NCBI GenBank assembly: GCA_002385675.1
Contig: DGDY01000178.1
Location: 1 to 21,214 of the forward strand
Source: Anaerolineales bacterium UBA3940
GTDB lineage: Bacteria; Chloroflexota; Anaerolineae; Aggregatilineales; UBA3940
Length of the DNA: 21,214 nt
Direction of reading: 5' to 3'
Made by a program: the position numbers and the translations under genes. The first letter of the stretch is position 1, and every line of letters begins with the position of its first letter. The notes under the pieces were generated by a model that was given only the letters and a program-made list of their open reading frames with translations, was not told the origin of the DNA and ran no database searches. This document shows, piece after piece, positions 1 through 7,796 of this stretch.

Positions 1-333
1 CATCACCGTCAGATGCGGGAACAGATTGAACTGCTGGAACACCATCCCGATCTCGCGACGGATGGCTGCGATATTGCGGATATCGTTGCTCATCTCGATG
101 CCATCCACGATGATCGTGCCACGCTGGTGCTCCTCCAGGCGGTTGATCGTGCGGATGAACGTCGATTTGCCCGAGCCGGACGGGCCGATGATCACGACAA
201 CTTCCTGCCGCCGGATGCTAACCGTAATGTCCTTCAGCACCTGGAAGTTGCCAAACCACTTACACACGTTCTCGCAGATGATGATGTTCTCGCCAAGCTG
301 GTGGCCGGTGTGAGACTGTACGTTCTCAGCCAA
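1..333 (-). CDS. aapP: amino acid ABC transporter ATP-binding protein (AapP/GlnQ family), 3' part missing
   Basis: Cytoplasmic ATPase that powers the amino-acid importer encoded just upstream. Only the first 111 codons are in the window; the frame runs off base 1. The translation shows Walker A GPSGSGKST at about residues 47-55 and the Q-loop with the polar-amino-acid family motif VFQQFNLFPHLTV near residues 98-110. Signature motif and Walker B lie outside. The start is TTG at 333: a TGA stop lies only seven codons upstream, no ATG or GTG intervenes, and AGGAGGAGA sits 5-8 nt before it. The gene follows aapM after a gap of 29 bp, so it is the last gene of the operon, in the usual J-Q-M-P order. 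Family assignment is firm; substrate range (general L-amino acids versus polar ones) is inferred from the operon. Confidence 0.93.
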   Translation of the reverse strand, partial: MAENVQSHTGHQLGENIIICENVCKWFGNFQVLKDITVSIRRQEVVVIIGPSGSGKSTFIRTINRLEEHQRGTIIVDGIEMSNDIRNIAAIRREIGMVFQQFNLFPHLTVM

Positions 334-362
334 CGTTTCTCTCCTCCTGTGTCAGCGCGAGG

Positions 363-1448
363 CTACAGGCGCCGGGTGCCGCCCATCGCGCTGGTAGTCT
401 CTTCAATGCGACGTGCCGCCGACGACATGATATAGCTGAAGGCAAAGTAGATCGCGGCCAGGAACAGGTAGACCTCGATCTTATGCGACTGGAAGGCCGG
501 GTCCTGTGCGAGCGCCGCCTCGCTGATGCCGAGCAGGTCCAGCAGCGTGATGATGCTGACCAGCGTTGTGTCCTTGAACAGGCTGATGAACTGCCCAACG
601 ATTGCCGGGATGACTATGCGGATGGCCTGCGGCAGCACGATCAGCCCGGTGACGAGCGGCGCGCTCAGGCCAAGCGCCTGTGCCGCCTCGACCTGCCCCT
701 TGGGGATGGCCTGCAAACCGCCGCGCACGATCTCCGCGAGATAGGCCGCGCTGAACAGCGTGATGCCCGCCATCGCCCGCAGCACCACGTCGAGGTTCTG
801 CCGCCCGACGAACAGCGGCAGCAGGACCTGCGCCATGAACAGGATGCTGATGAGCGGGACACCCCGGATCAGTTCGATGTAGATCGTGCTGAGGATACGG
901 ATGATGACCATATCGCCGCGGCGGCCAAGCGCAAGCAGCACGCCCAGCGGGAACGAGGCCACGATCCCCACAACCGTGAGCATGATCGTCAGCAGCAGGC
1001 CGCTCCATAGCTGCGTCCGCACGAATGGCAGCACGCTTGAGCCCCGGAACCCGGTGAGCAGCACAACGATAATGATGGGCGAGAGGAACCACAGGCCCAT
1101 CAGGATGCGCCGCATCACGCGGCTGCGCTTCCAGAAGATGAGCGAGAGCCCGCCGAGGACGACGACCAGCCCCAGGCTGGCAGCGGGCCGCCACGCCTGC
1201 AAGCGCGGATACTGGCCGATCGCGAACAGCACCAGATTCTGCGTAATGACGCGCCAGTCCGCCTCGAAGAACACAAACGTGATCAGCCGGCGCAGCAGAG
1301 CGTACAGCAGGGCTGCCGACAGAATCGTGAGAATGGTGTTCGATATCGAGCTGAAGAGGTTTTCTCTGACCCAGCCCATCACGCCGACACTGTTAACGGG
1401 CGGCGCTTCGGAGGGGGGCCTTTGGGTTGTAACTTCACTTGCCGCCAT
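363..1448 (-). CDS. aapM: general L-amino acid ABC transporter permease (AapM type)
   Basis: Inner-membrane permease subunit, 361 aa, of the HisM/GlnP (HAAT) family. There are hydrophobic segments around residues 33-61, 90-106, 115-133, 148-174 and 183-213. The EAA-type loop that docks the ATPase lies at about 239-275 (EIVRGGLQAIPKGQVEAA, then LGLS and LPQA). The N-terminal half before the conserved domain is long, as is usual for AapM compared with the roughly 220-aa GlnP. ATG at 1448 is preceded by GGAG about 8 nt upstream and lies 2 bp after the aapQ stop, so the two permeases are translationally close. It should form a heterodimer with AapQ. Confidence is high for family and moderate for the exact amino-acid spectrum. 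Confidence 0.93.
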   Translation of the reverse strand: MAASEVTTQRPPSEAPPVNSVGVMGWVRENLFSSISNTILTILSAALLYALLRRLITFVFFEADWRVITQNLVLFAIGQYPRLQAWRPAASLGLVVVLGGLSLIFWKRSRVMRRILMGLWFLSPIIIVVLLTGFRGSSVLPFVRTQLWSGLLLTIMLTVVGIVASFPLGVLLALGRRGDMVIIRILSTIYIELIRGVPLISILFMAQVLLPLFVGRQNLDVVLRAMAGITLFSAAYLAEIVRGGLQAIPKGQVEAAQALGLSAPLVTGLIVLPQAIRIVIPAIVGQFISLFKDTTLVSIITLLDLLGISEAALAQDPAFQSHKIEVYLFLAAIYFAFSYIMSSAARRIEETTSAMGGTRRL

Positions 1449-1450
1449 CG

Positions 1451-2707
1451 TTAACGCTCCACAATTTGCATTCGCTGGTTGGCGACGTTCATGATGGCTG
1501 AGACGATCAGGCTGATCACCAGGTAGGTTGCCATCACCAGCGCAATGACCTGGATATTCTGCCCCGTCTGGTTGCCGATGGTCTGAGAGATGTTGAACAG
1601 GTCCGGGTAGCCGACCGCGATAGCGAGGCTGGAGTTCTTGATCAGGTTGAGGTACTGGTTGATCAGCGGCGGGATGATCACCCGCATAGCCTGAGGCAGC
1701 ACGATCAGCCGGAGCTGCTGCTGGCGCGACAGCCCGAGTGAGGTGGCTGCCTCGATCTGCCCGTACGGCACCGACTGGATGCCGGAGCGGACGACCTCCG
1801 CGATGAACGCGGCGGTGTACAGCACCAGGCCAAGCAGCAGCGCCTGGAAGGTGTTGCTCAGAATCCAGCCGCCGGTGTACTGCGCGATCGTCTCGCCCTC
1901 AAGGCCGGGCAGCACCAGACTCACCGGCGCGCCGGGCACGAGCACCCAGCCAACAGCCAGCACAGCAGCAAAGCCGCCCGCCGCCCACCAGAACTGCCCG
2001 GTCGGCGGTTCGCCGCGCCGCTCCTTCATCCGCACGCAGGCCAGCCACAGCCCAGCCGCCACAACGAGGCCGACGACGAGGAAGGGCCACCACAGGCGGA
2101 AGGACGGATGTATCTCGATGCCGGGCAGCGCCACGGCGCGCTGGCTGAAGTACGCAAGCGGCGGGATGGTCAGCGGGCCGAGGGTCACGTCGCCCAGCAC
2201 GAGGATCTCGCCGGGGCGCTGGCGGGGCAGCGCCTTCACCAGCGTGAACCAGAAGAAAAGCTGGACGAGCAGCGGCGTGTTCTGCATGATTTCGATGTAG
2301 GCCAGCGAGACACGGCTAACCAGCCAGTTCCTCGACAGGCGCGCCACACCGACGATCGTTCCCAGAATAGTTGCCAGGATGATACCCACCCCCGCCGCGC
2401 GCAGCGTGTTCAACACGCCAACGGCGAAGGCATGCCACATACGGCTCGTGCGGTGGTCGTACTGCAATACCTGGTAGCCCTCGCTGATATTGAAGCCAGC
2501 CGGGCGGTTCAAGAACGTGAAGCTCAGATTGAGTCCGAGCCGGGCCAGGTTTGTGACAAGGTTGTTGATGAGGAAGTAGAGCAGCGCGCCGACGACGACC
2601 AGGATGGCGAGTTGGAACAGCCAGCGCAGGACGCGCACGTCGCGCCAGAAGGGGACAGCGGCATGCTGATCAGGCGTGGGAACCCTGGCAGTTTTCGATT
2701 CCCCCAT
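1451..2707 (-). CDS. aapQ: general L-amino acid ABC transporter permease (AapQ type)
   Basis: Membrane permease, 418 aa from the chosen start, partner of AapM. Hydrophobic segments are seen near residues 29-48, 98-120, 133-158, 207-225, 243-258 and 282-305. The EAA loop is at about 302-345 (FIAEVVRSGIQSVPYGQIEAA ... LGLS ... LPQAMR). The large insert between the second and third conserved segments matches AapQ rather than short GlnP-like permeases. The frame is open to a further start at 2743. However, the ATG at 2707 has GGGAG 8 nt upstream, and the extra 12 codons would run into a 12-bp hairpin, so 2707 is preferred. It lies downstream of aapJ (75-bp gap with the hairpin) and 2 bp before aapM. 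Confidence 0.93.
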   Translation of the reverse strand: MGESKTARVPTPDQHAAVPFWRDVRVLRWLFQLAILVVVGALLYFLINNLVTNLARLGLNLSFTFLNRPAGFNISEGYQVLQYDHRTSRMWHAFAVGVLNTLRAAGVGIILATILGTIVGVARLSRNWLVSRVSLAYIEIMQNTPLLVQLFFWFTLVKALPRQRPGEILVLGDVTLGPLTIPPLAYFSQRAVALPGIEIHPSFRLWWPFLVVGLVVAAGLWLACVRMKERRGEPPTGQFWWAAGGFAAVLAVGWVLVPGAPVSLVLPGLEGETIAQYTGGWILSNTFQALLLGLVLYTAAFIAEVVRSGIQSVPYGQIEAATSLGLSRQQQLRLIVLPQAMRVIIPPLINQYLNLIKNSSLAIAVGYPDLFNISQTIGNQTGQNIQVIALVMATYLVISLIVSAIMNVANQRMQIVER

Positions 2708-2725
2708 ATGCACTTCTCCCGTTAA

Positions 2726-2755
2726 GCGTGCAGCCCGGTTCAACGGGCTGCACGC
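2726..2755 (-). other. intercistronic hairpin between aapJ and aapQ
   Basis: Perfect inverted repeat: 12-bp arms at 2726-2737 (GCGTGCAGCCCG) and 2744-2755, with a 6-nt loop. It sits in the 74-bp gap between the binding-protein gene and the first permease gene and has no T-run after it. In other binding-protein transporters such structures protect or attenuate the mRNA so that the binding protein is made in excess; that role here is inferred. Confidence 0.75.
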
Positions 2756-2781
2756 CTCCTACATGATTACCGGCCTGAGAA

Positions 2782-3993
2782 CTACCGGAAGGCCGGAGCG
2801 TACATCAGACCACCTTCCGTCCAGTGGGCATTCAGCGTGCCTTCACGCTCGATGCCGATGGGCGTCAGATGGCGGTCGTAGACGTCTGCGTAGTTGCCGA
2901 CCTGGCTGATGATCTGGTAGCCGAAGTCCTTGGGCAGGCCGAGCAGCGCGCCGAGGTCATCCTCGCCCGTGCCAAGCAGGCGCTGAACGTCGATGTTGTC
3001 GCTGTCCAGCATTTCGTCGACGTTCGCCTGGTTGACGCCGAGGCGCTCCGCCTCGATCATCGCGAAGACCGTCCACATCACGACGTCACGCCAATCGCTG
3101 TCATTGGCACGCACGACAGGGCCGAGCGGCTCCTTCGAGATAGTGTCCGGCAGGATCACGTAGTCGTCAGGGTTGGGCTCTGCCGAGCGCAGCGAGGCAA
3201 GCTGCGACTTGTCCGAGGTGTACGCATCGCAGGCGCCTTCAACAAAGGTGCCAAACGCATCCGCCGTTTCCGAGAAAACGTTGGCCGTGTAGGTCAGGCC
3301 GCGGCGGGCGAAGTCGTCGGCGAGGTTCAGTTCGGTCGTTGTGCCGGAGGTCACGCAGACGACGCCGCCGTCAAGCTCCTCGACACTCGAGAACTCACCC
3401 GCGCGGACGATGTAGCCCTGCCCGTCGTAGAAGGTCGTCACCGTGAAGTCCACGCCGAGGTCGGCGTCACGGGTGAGCGACCAGGTGGTATTGCGGATGA
3501 GAACGTCAACTTCACCGCCCTGGAGGGCCGGGAAGCGCTGATCGGCGTTCAGCGCCGTGTACTCCACCGCATCGGCATCGCCGAATATGGCGGCAGCGAT
3601 CGCGCGGCAGAAGTCGACGTCAAAACCAACGTTGTTACCATCGGCATCGATCGAGCCGAAGCCGGGCAGAGCCGCGTTCACGCCGCAGCGCAGCACGCCG
3701 CGCTGCTGCACTTCCTGCAGCAGGCTGGTGCCGCTGGTCGGCTGCTGGGCAGGAGCCTCAGCCGGGGCGTCGGTGGGTGCGTCGGCAGGCGCTTCAGACG
3801 GCTCCTGGGCCGGTTCCTGGACTGCCGGTTCCTCGGGCTGGATGCCCACTTCCTCAGCGGCTTCACCGGCGGTATTGCCAAGGTTGACGCCTTGCGGCTG
3901 AGCGCCGGAGGCACACGCGACGAGCAGCAGCACGCCGGTCAGGAAGCCGAACGCAAAGATCGCCCAACGTTTCTGGAACACATTACCTGACAT
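2782..3993 (-). CDS. aapJ: amino acid ABC transporter substrate-binding lipoprotein (AapJ type)
   Basis: Extracytoplasmic solute-binding protein (SBP_bac_3 family) that captures amino acids for AapQMP; 403 aa. Residues 8-26 form a lipoprotein signal, K-R-W followed by a hydrophobic core, ending in LLLVAC, so Cys27 is the likely lipidation site. Residues about 40-90 are a low-complexity Glu/Pro/Ala linker (repeats such as EAPADAPTDAPAEAP). The binding domain begins near residue 94 (VQQRGVLRCGVN) and runs to the end. The linker explains the extra length relative to the roughly 340-aa AapJ family. ATG 3993 has GGGGGAG 9 nt upstream; an in-frame GTG at 4050 would put charged residues before the signal peptide and is rejected. 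It is the first gene of the operon, behind a long leader. Confidence 0.93.
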   Translation of the reverse strand: MSGNVFQKRWAIFAFGFLTGVLLLVACASGAQPQGVNLGNTAGEAAEEVGIQPEEPAVQEPAQEPSEAPADAPTDAPAEAPAQQPTSGTSLLQEVQQRGVLRCGVNAALPGFGSIDADGNNVGFDVDFCRAIAAAIFGDADAVEYTALNADQRFPALQGGEVDVLIRNTTWSLTRDADLGVDFTVTTFYDGQGYIVRAGEFSSVEELDGGVVCVTSGTTTELNLADDFARRGLTYTANVFSETADAFGTFVEGACDAYTSDKSQLASLRSAEPNPDDYVILPDTISKEPLGPVVRANDSDWRDVVMWTVFAMIEAERLGVNQANVDEMLDSDNIDVQRLLGTGEDDLGALLGLPKDFGYQIISQVGNYADVYDRHLTPIGIEREGTLNAHWTEGGLMYAPAFR

Positions 3994-4213
3994 GATCGAA
4001 GTCTCCCCCTCTGGTGGTTTAGCATGAGTAAAAGCCGAGGCACGCTTCACAACCTAGTCTGCGATGTCTCCTCCTTCCTGTATGCAGTTGTGATACTTCC
4101 CAGATGGCTGACTGAGGTGGCACCGGCGAGGAGGGTGGGATCTTCGAATGGGGGTATATGCGGACAGAAGTGCTGATCGTTATGGCGCCGGTCAGCAGCT
4201 TTTGAATGAAGAT

Positions 4214-4243
4214 ATCTTAGAGGATAAATAGCGGATATGTCAA
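4214..4243 (-). promoter_or_regulatory. sigma-70-type promoter of the aap operon
   Basis: On the minus strand TTGACA (4243-4238) is followed after 18 bp by TAAGAT (4219-4214). The expected start point near 4207 gives a leader of about 210 nt before aapJ. A perfect 10-bp palindrome, AAGATATCTT (4209-4218), overlaps the -10 hexamer and could be an operator. Confidence 0.65.
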
Positions 4244-4264
4244 ATCCGGGTTTAATGCTGGACG

Positions 4265-4404
4265 GCCCTCATCCGGGTTCGATGCGCGATGCTTCGTATC
4301 ACCGCATCGAACCACCCTGAGTCTCGCACTCTCGCCCCTTTGTGAGATGAGGGCGTGCAGAATGGCGTTGCCATTTCTGCCTGGGAGTTGCCTGCGGCAA
4401 CTCC
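4265..4404. repeat. cluster of inverted repeats in the 460-bp gap upstream of aapJ
   Basis: The gap 3994-4453 contains no convincing gene. It holds the aapJ leader and promoter and, beyond them, four nested or successive inverted repeats. These are 9-bp arms 4265-4273/4346-4354 (GCCCTCATC), 11-bp arms 4276-4286/4303-4313 (GGTTCGATGCG), 10/11-bp arms with one bulge 4357-4366/4370-4380, and 9-bp arms 4384-4392/4396-4404 (GGAGTTGCC) with a 3-nt loop. They could form the 3' end of the upstream membrane-protein transcript, or they may be a degenerate dispersed repeat. No flanking direct duplication was seen. Confidence 0.6.
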
Positions 4405-4453
4405 GCGCACGATTTCCACAGTCACGCCGGGGTGAGGGGTGAGAGCAATATCG

Positions 4454-5629
4454 TCAGTCCGCTGATTCCTGCCGCCAGCCGGGCACGGGTGCGGCTTGCA
4501 GACCGGGCCGCGTGCCGACCACAAAGGCGATCAACGCGGCTACAGTCGGCGAGAGGGCATGCACAAAGCCCGACGGCACAAGCAGCGGCACGGCGGCGCT
4601 CATGGCGATGAGCGCACCCGCTGCCAGCACGAGGCCGCGTGGCTGCCCCGGCATCAGCAGCCAGCCCGCCGTCAGCATGAGCGCCGCGGCGAGTAACGCG
4701 TACGGGCGGGCCGCGTCCAGCCCGATAGACACCGCCGAGGCGACCACCGCCACCCCCGCCGCTATCCACGCCCCCGCGCCCACCGCCTCCCCAGTGTGGA
4801 AAAACGGGCGCAGCGCGGCGAGCGCTACCAGCAGGAACAGCGCCATCGCCAGCCAGCCCGCGGGGTGACCGCGCCCATCGCCAGCCCATGCAGCCGTCAG
4901 CGCGGCGAGAACCGGCGCGGCAATCAGCGACAGTCCCACCAGCCCACCGCGCCAGACGAGCACGACGTCAAACACCGGCGTCTCCCGCCCCCTGCCCGGC
5001 GCGAAGATTCCGCGCGTGTTGGGCAGCGCCGCCCGGATCAGCAGGAGCGCGGCGGCCAGTTCAGTGCCCTCCTCCAGCCCGGCCCGCACCCCCGGCGTTA
5101 CCACCCGCTGCCACGTCTGCGACACCTCGATCATCTCCTGCACAACGGTCAGGCCAAACAGCGCCAGCGCGAGCAGGATGAACAGCACTGACCGGCGCTG
5201 CCCGGGGGCAGTCCATAGCGCCACAACTGCATAACCGACCAGCCCTCCCAGCGCTAGAACAAACGGCAGCAGATCTACGAGGTCGCTCCAGGGCAGCAGA
5301 AGCTGGACCCGCTCGTGAAACGAAGCCACCTCGTCGGCGGACAGCATCGCCAGAGCCAGCGACAGCGCGATCCAGCCGCCCGCCGCACGCGGCTGTTCCG
5401 CCCGCCACAGACGCCAGCCATCGAAGGCGTGCAGCGCGGCAAGCAGCAGCAGGACAGCCGACCACCACACCGCGAAGTTGTTCTCATACGCCAGGTTGAA
5501 ATGCGCAAGCGGCCCGACACCGTGGTTGAGGTCCACTACCGTCACCGCCACGAGCAGCACACTCACGAGGACCAGCACAAGCCGCCCCAGCAGGGGCCAG
5601 CGTTTGACGACGAAGTCACGAAAATGCAC
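4454..5629 (-). CDS. uncharacterised polytopic membrane protein
   Basis: Not recognised as a named family. The 391-aa product has about 11-12 hydrophobic segments over its whole length and no signal peptide or soluble domain. Charged and His residues lie within or beside predicted membrane segments: SADEVASFHER near residue 97, VVQEMIE near 163 and LEEGTEL near 185. Such repeated acidic/His positions could bind a metal ion or form an intramembrane active site; this is inference only. The frame is open to GTG 5635, but the Shine-Dalgarno AGGAGGT at 5632-5638 is ideally spaced (5 nt) from the GTG at 5629, so that start is chosen. It is divergent from the sugar kinase (131-bp gap) and is followed by a repeat-rich gap. 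Confidence 0.75.
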   Translation of the reverse strand: MHFRDFVVKRWPLLGRLVLVLVSVLLVAVTVVDLNHGVGPLAHFNLAYENNFAVWWSAVLLLLAALHAFDGWRLWRAEQPRAAGGWIALSLALAMLSADEVASFHERVQLLLPWSDLVDLLPFVLALGGLVGYAVVALWTAPGQRRSVLFILLALALFGLTVVQEMIEVSQTWQRVVTPGVRAGLEEGTELAAALLLIRAALPNTRGIFAPGRGRETPVFDVVLVWRGGLVGLSLIAAPVLAALTAAWAGDGRGHPAGWLAMALFLLVALAALRPFFHTGEAVGAGAWIAAGVAVVASAVSIGLDAARPYALLAAALMLTAGWLLMPGQPRGLVLAAGALIAMSAAVPLLVPSGFVHALSPTVAALIAFVVGTRPGLQAAPVPGWRQESAD

Positions 5630-5686
5630 GATCACCTCCTGCCTCTTTTATAGCAGAAGTGGCGCATAGATTCCGCATCAAGCCGC

Positions 5687-5715
5687 TTGACAGCCGCTCG
5701 TCGTGCGCTGATCAT
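5687..5715 (+). promoter_or_regulatory. probable promoter of the sugar kinase
   Basis: TTGACA at 5687-5692, a 17-bp spacer, then GATCAT (5710-5715), which matches four of six -10 positions. It would give a leader of about 40 nt before the ATG at 5761. The -35 is perfect and the -10 is weak. Confidence 0.45.
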
Positions 5716-5760
5716 AGGGACACGCTGATAGCTCATCCCAGCCTGAATGGAGCCTGAGCC

Positions 5761-6783
5761 ATGCCAGACCACGCCCCAACCCCGGAGAGCCGCCCTGTGC
5801 ACATCGTGACACTGGGCGAAGTGCTGATCGACATGTTCCCGGCGGAGGTGGGCCGCCCGCTCGTCGAGGTGTCCGCCTTCCACCCGAAGCCCGGCGGCGC
5901 GCCCGCCAACGTCGCCGTCGCCGCACGCAGGCACGGCGCGGAAGCCGCTTTCATCGGCAAGGTGGGCGACGACCTGTTCGGGCAGCACCTTGTCGACGTG
6001 CTGCGTGCCGAGGGCGTCGAGACGCGCGGGGTGCGCGTCGCAGAGGACGCCCGCACGACGATGGCGATCATCGCCATGCCGGACGAAAACACCGCCGAGT
6101 TCGTCTTTTACCGCAACCCCGGCGCGGACGAACTGCTGCGCGCCGACGAGCTTGACACCGGCCTGCTCGCGGGCACGCGCGCCTTCCACTTCGGCTCGCT
6201 CAGCCTCACCGGCGAGCCGAGCCGCACCGCGACGGTCGAGGCCGTGCGCCTCGCGCGGGCGGGCGGTGCGCTGATCTCCTACGATGTCAACTACCGCCCC
6301 GCCCTGTGGCCCGGCCCCGAGGCTGCTATCGAGGCGGCGCGGGCAATGCTGCGACAGGTGGATCTCGTCAAGGTCAACGAGGTGGAGCTGGCGCTGCTCG
6401 CCGGGGCGCAGGCGGAGGACACCGCCCGCCCCGAGACGATGGCCGCGCTCGCCGCCGCCCTGCGCGCCGAAGGTCCTGCACTCGTCGTTGTGACGCTCGG
6501 CCCTCGCGGGAGCTTCTTTTATACGGATGCCGGATGGGGGCACGTCGAGCCGTTCGCGGTCGAGACGGTGGACGCGACCGGCTGCGGTGACGCCTTCATC
6601 GCCGGGCTGCTGGTGCGGCTCACCTCGGCGGATGACTGGCGCGAGATGCTCACGCCCGATCACCTGCACGACGCCCTGCGCTACGCCAACGCGGTCGGCG
6701 CACTGACCGCCACCCGGCAGGGCGTCATCCCGGCGCTGCCGCGCGCGGCGGAAGTCGAGGCGTTTCTGCGGGAACGGGCCTGA
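5761..6783 (+). CDS. PfkB-family carbohydrate kinase (fructokinase-like)
   Basis: Cytoplasmic ribokinase-family enzyme that phosphorylates a sugar with ATP; 340 aa, usual size. The substrate-site signature GGAPANVAVAARRHG lies at about residues 45-59. A ribokinase-type segment around 280 contains DATGCGDAFIAG, with the catalytic base Asp277 in the TGxGD anion hole; the second G-x-G residue is Cys instead of the usual Ala. The phrase YDVNYRPALW near 178 is typical of fructokinases and 2-keto-3-deoxygluconate kinases, so the exact sugar is uncertain. ATG 5761 has GGAG 8 nt upstream. No sugar transporter or pathway gene is adjacent, so context does not settle the substrate. Confidence 0.9.
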   Translation: MPDHAPTPESRPVHIVTLGEVLIDMFPAEVGRPLVEVSAFHPKPGGAPANVAVAARRHGAEAAFIGKVGDDLFGQHLVDVLRAEGVETRGVRVAEDARTTMAIIAMPDENTAEFVFYRNPGADELLRADELDTGLLAGTRAFHFGSLSLTGEPSRTATVEAVRLARAGGALISYDVNYRPALWPGPEAAIEAARAMLRQVDLVKVNEVELALLAGAQAEDTARPETMAALAAALRAEGPALVVVTLGPRGSFFYTDAGWGHVEPFAVETVDATGCGDAFIAGLLVRLTSADDWREMLTPDHLHDALRYANAVGALTATRQGVIPALPRAAEVEAFLRERA

Positions 6784-6877
6784 GCCGCCGAAATAGGCTG
6801 TGGCTGCCGCCTGTTCTTGATATGATCAAGGAGGTCTTACAGGAACATCATCACGGAGAGAAAGGCAACGCCCCATC

Positions 6878-7573
6878 ATGCTGAAACGTCTGGTGCTGTT
6901 AGACATCGACGGCACGCTGCTGGTTACCGGTGGTGCAGGGAAGGCGGCGCTCAGGGCGGCGATGGAGCGGGTATACGGCGAGACGGGCGATGTCGAGCAT
7001 TACGACATGGGCGGGCGGACCCTCATTGAGATCGTTCGCGACCTCCTCGCCGACAGTTCCATCAGCGCCGAGGAACTCCGCGAGCGCTTCCCGCTCTTTA
7101 CGACGGCCTGGGCACAGGAGCTTCGCCGCGTTATCAACAACTACAACGTGCGCATCTGCCCCGGCGCGCCGGAGCTTGTTCACGAGCTGGCCTCGAACAA
7201 GGAGGCGCTGCTCGGCCTCCTCACGGCAAACATCGAAGAAACTGCGGAGATCAAGCTTGTGGCAGCCGGGTTCAGCCCCCGGCAGTTCGGCGTTGGTGCG
7301 TTTGGCGACGCCGCCGAGAACCGCGCCGACCTCGTCCCCATCGCGATGGCGCAGGCCGAGGCGCTGACCGGCGTGCGCTTCGAGCCTAAACAGGTCGTCA
7401 TCATCGGCGACTCGGTGCGGGATGTTCAGACCGCCCAGCTGGCGGGAGCGCGCAGCATTGCGGTCGCCACCGGCGAACACAGCCGCGAAATGCTTGAGGC
7501 GGCAGGCGCAGACTATGTGTTCAACGACCTGTCGAACACCAAGAAGGTGCTGCGGGCCATCTTCGCGTCCTGA
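6878..7573 (+). CDS. HAD-superfamily hydrolase (phosphoglycolate-phosphatase-like)
   Basis: Cytoplasmic phosphatase of 231 aa. Motif I is DIDGTL with nucleophile Asp9 and acid/base Asp11. Motif II is the Thr of LLTAN (Thr116). Motif III is probably Arg149 in ENRADL, where Lys is usual. Motif IV is GDSVRD (Asp178, Asp182). The helical cap between residues 15 and about 90 makes it a subfamily IA member, as in Gph/beta-phosphoglucomutase proteins. The substrate cannot be told from sequence. The gene follows the PfkB kinase by 94 bp on the same strand, so co-transcription is possible. ATG 6878 has only a distant GGAG (about 18 nt), and an AAAGG is a little closer. A terminator hairpin follows the stop. 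Confidence 0.88.
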   Translation: MLKRLVLLDIDGTLLVTGGAGKAALRAAMERVYGETGDVEHYDMGGRTLIEIVRDLLADSSISAEELRERFPLFTTAWAQELRRVINNYNVRICPGAPELVHELASNKEALLGLLTANIEETAEIKLVAAGFSPRQFGVGAFGDAAENRADLVPIAMAQAEALTGVRFEPKQVVIIGDSVRDVQTAQLAGARSIAVATGEHSREMLEAAGADYVFNDLSNTKKVLRAIFAS

Positions 7574-7597
7574 TAGGCTCGCGGCGGCAAAAAGCAG

Positions 7598-7627
7598 AAG
7601 CGCCACCCCGCAGGGGTTGGCGCTTTT
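7598..7627. terminator. bidirectional terminator between the HAD gene and tRNA-Val
   Basis: Arms AAGCGCCA-CCCC (7598-7609) and GGGG-TTGGCGCTT (7613-7625) with a 3-nt loop and one bulged T, followed by a short TTTT on the plus strand. On the minus strand the stem is followed, a few bases later, by a five-T run. It can serve both convergent transcripts. Confidence 0.75.
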
Positions 7628-7631
7628 CGTG

Positions 7632-7705
7632 TGGGCGGTACAAGACTTGAACTTGTGACCTCCACGATGTCAACGTGGCGCTCTGGCCGACTGAGCTAAC
7701 CGCCC
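7632..7705 (-). tRNA. tRNA-Val (anticodon GAC)
   Basis: The 74-nt cloverleaf reads on the minus strand: acceptor GGGCGGT/ACCGCCC, D stem GCTC/GAGC, anticodon stem CCACG/CGTGG with loop TTGACAT, variable loop AGGTC, T stem ACAAG/CTTGT with loop TTCAAGT, and discriminator A. The anticodon GAC reads GUC/GUU valine codons; the loop is the same as in E. coli tRNA-Val(GAC). CCA is not encoded, so it must be added by the CCA-adding enzyme. It has its own promoter (7719-7747) and a terminator (7598-7627), so it is a single-gene transcript. Confidence 0.96.
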
Positions 7706-7718
7706 ATCTACGTGGGTC

Positions 7719-7747
7719 ATTATACGCCGATGGGCGGGATTCGTCAA
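7719..7747 (-). promoter_or_regulatory. promoter of tRNA-Val
   Basis: Minus strand TTGACG (7747-7742), 17-bp spacer, perfect TATAAT (7724-7719). The start point would lie near 7712, only about 7 nt before the mature tRNA 5' end. Confidence 0.85.
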
Positions 7748-7796
7748 ACTTTTTTGGGCCGAATCAACGCAATTTTTATTCGCGCTGCCGCCCGGC

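Noticed and set aside
4252..4524. Open frame of 90 codons on the minus strand upstream of aapJ
   Set aside because: It overlaps the 3' end of the membrane-protein gene, consists largely of the inverted-repeat region, and has no family-like sequence or good Shine-Dalgarno.
5632..6669. 345-codon antisense open frame opposite the PfkB kinase
   Set aside because: The plus-strand frame carries complete PfkB motifs; the antisense product has none.
6811..6830. Promoter before the HAD gene (TATGAT)
   Set aside because: The hexamer at 6821-6826 has no acceptable -35 at 16-18 bp.
7632..7705. tRNA-Asp
   Set aside because: Read on the correct (minus) strand the anticodon is GAC, which is valine; GTC appears only when read on the wrong strand.
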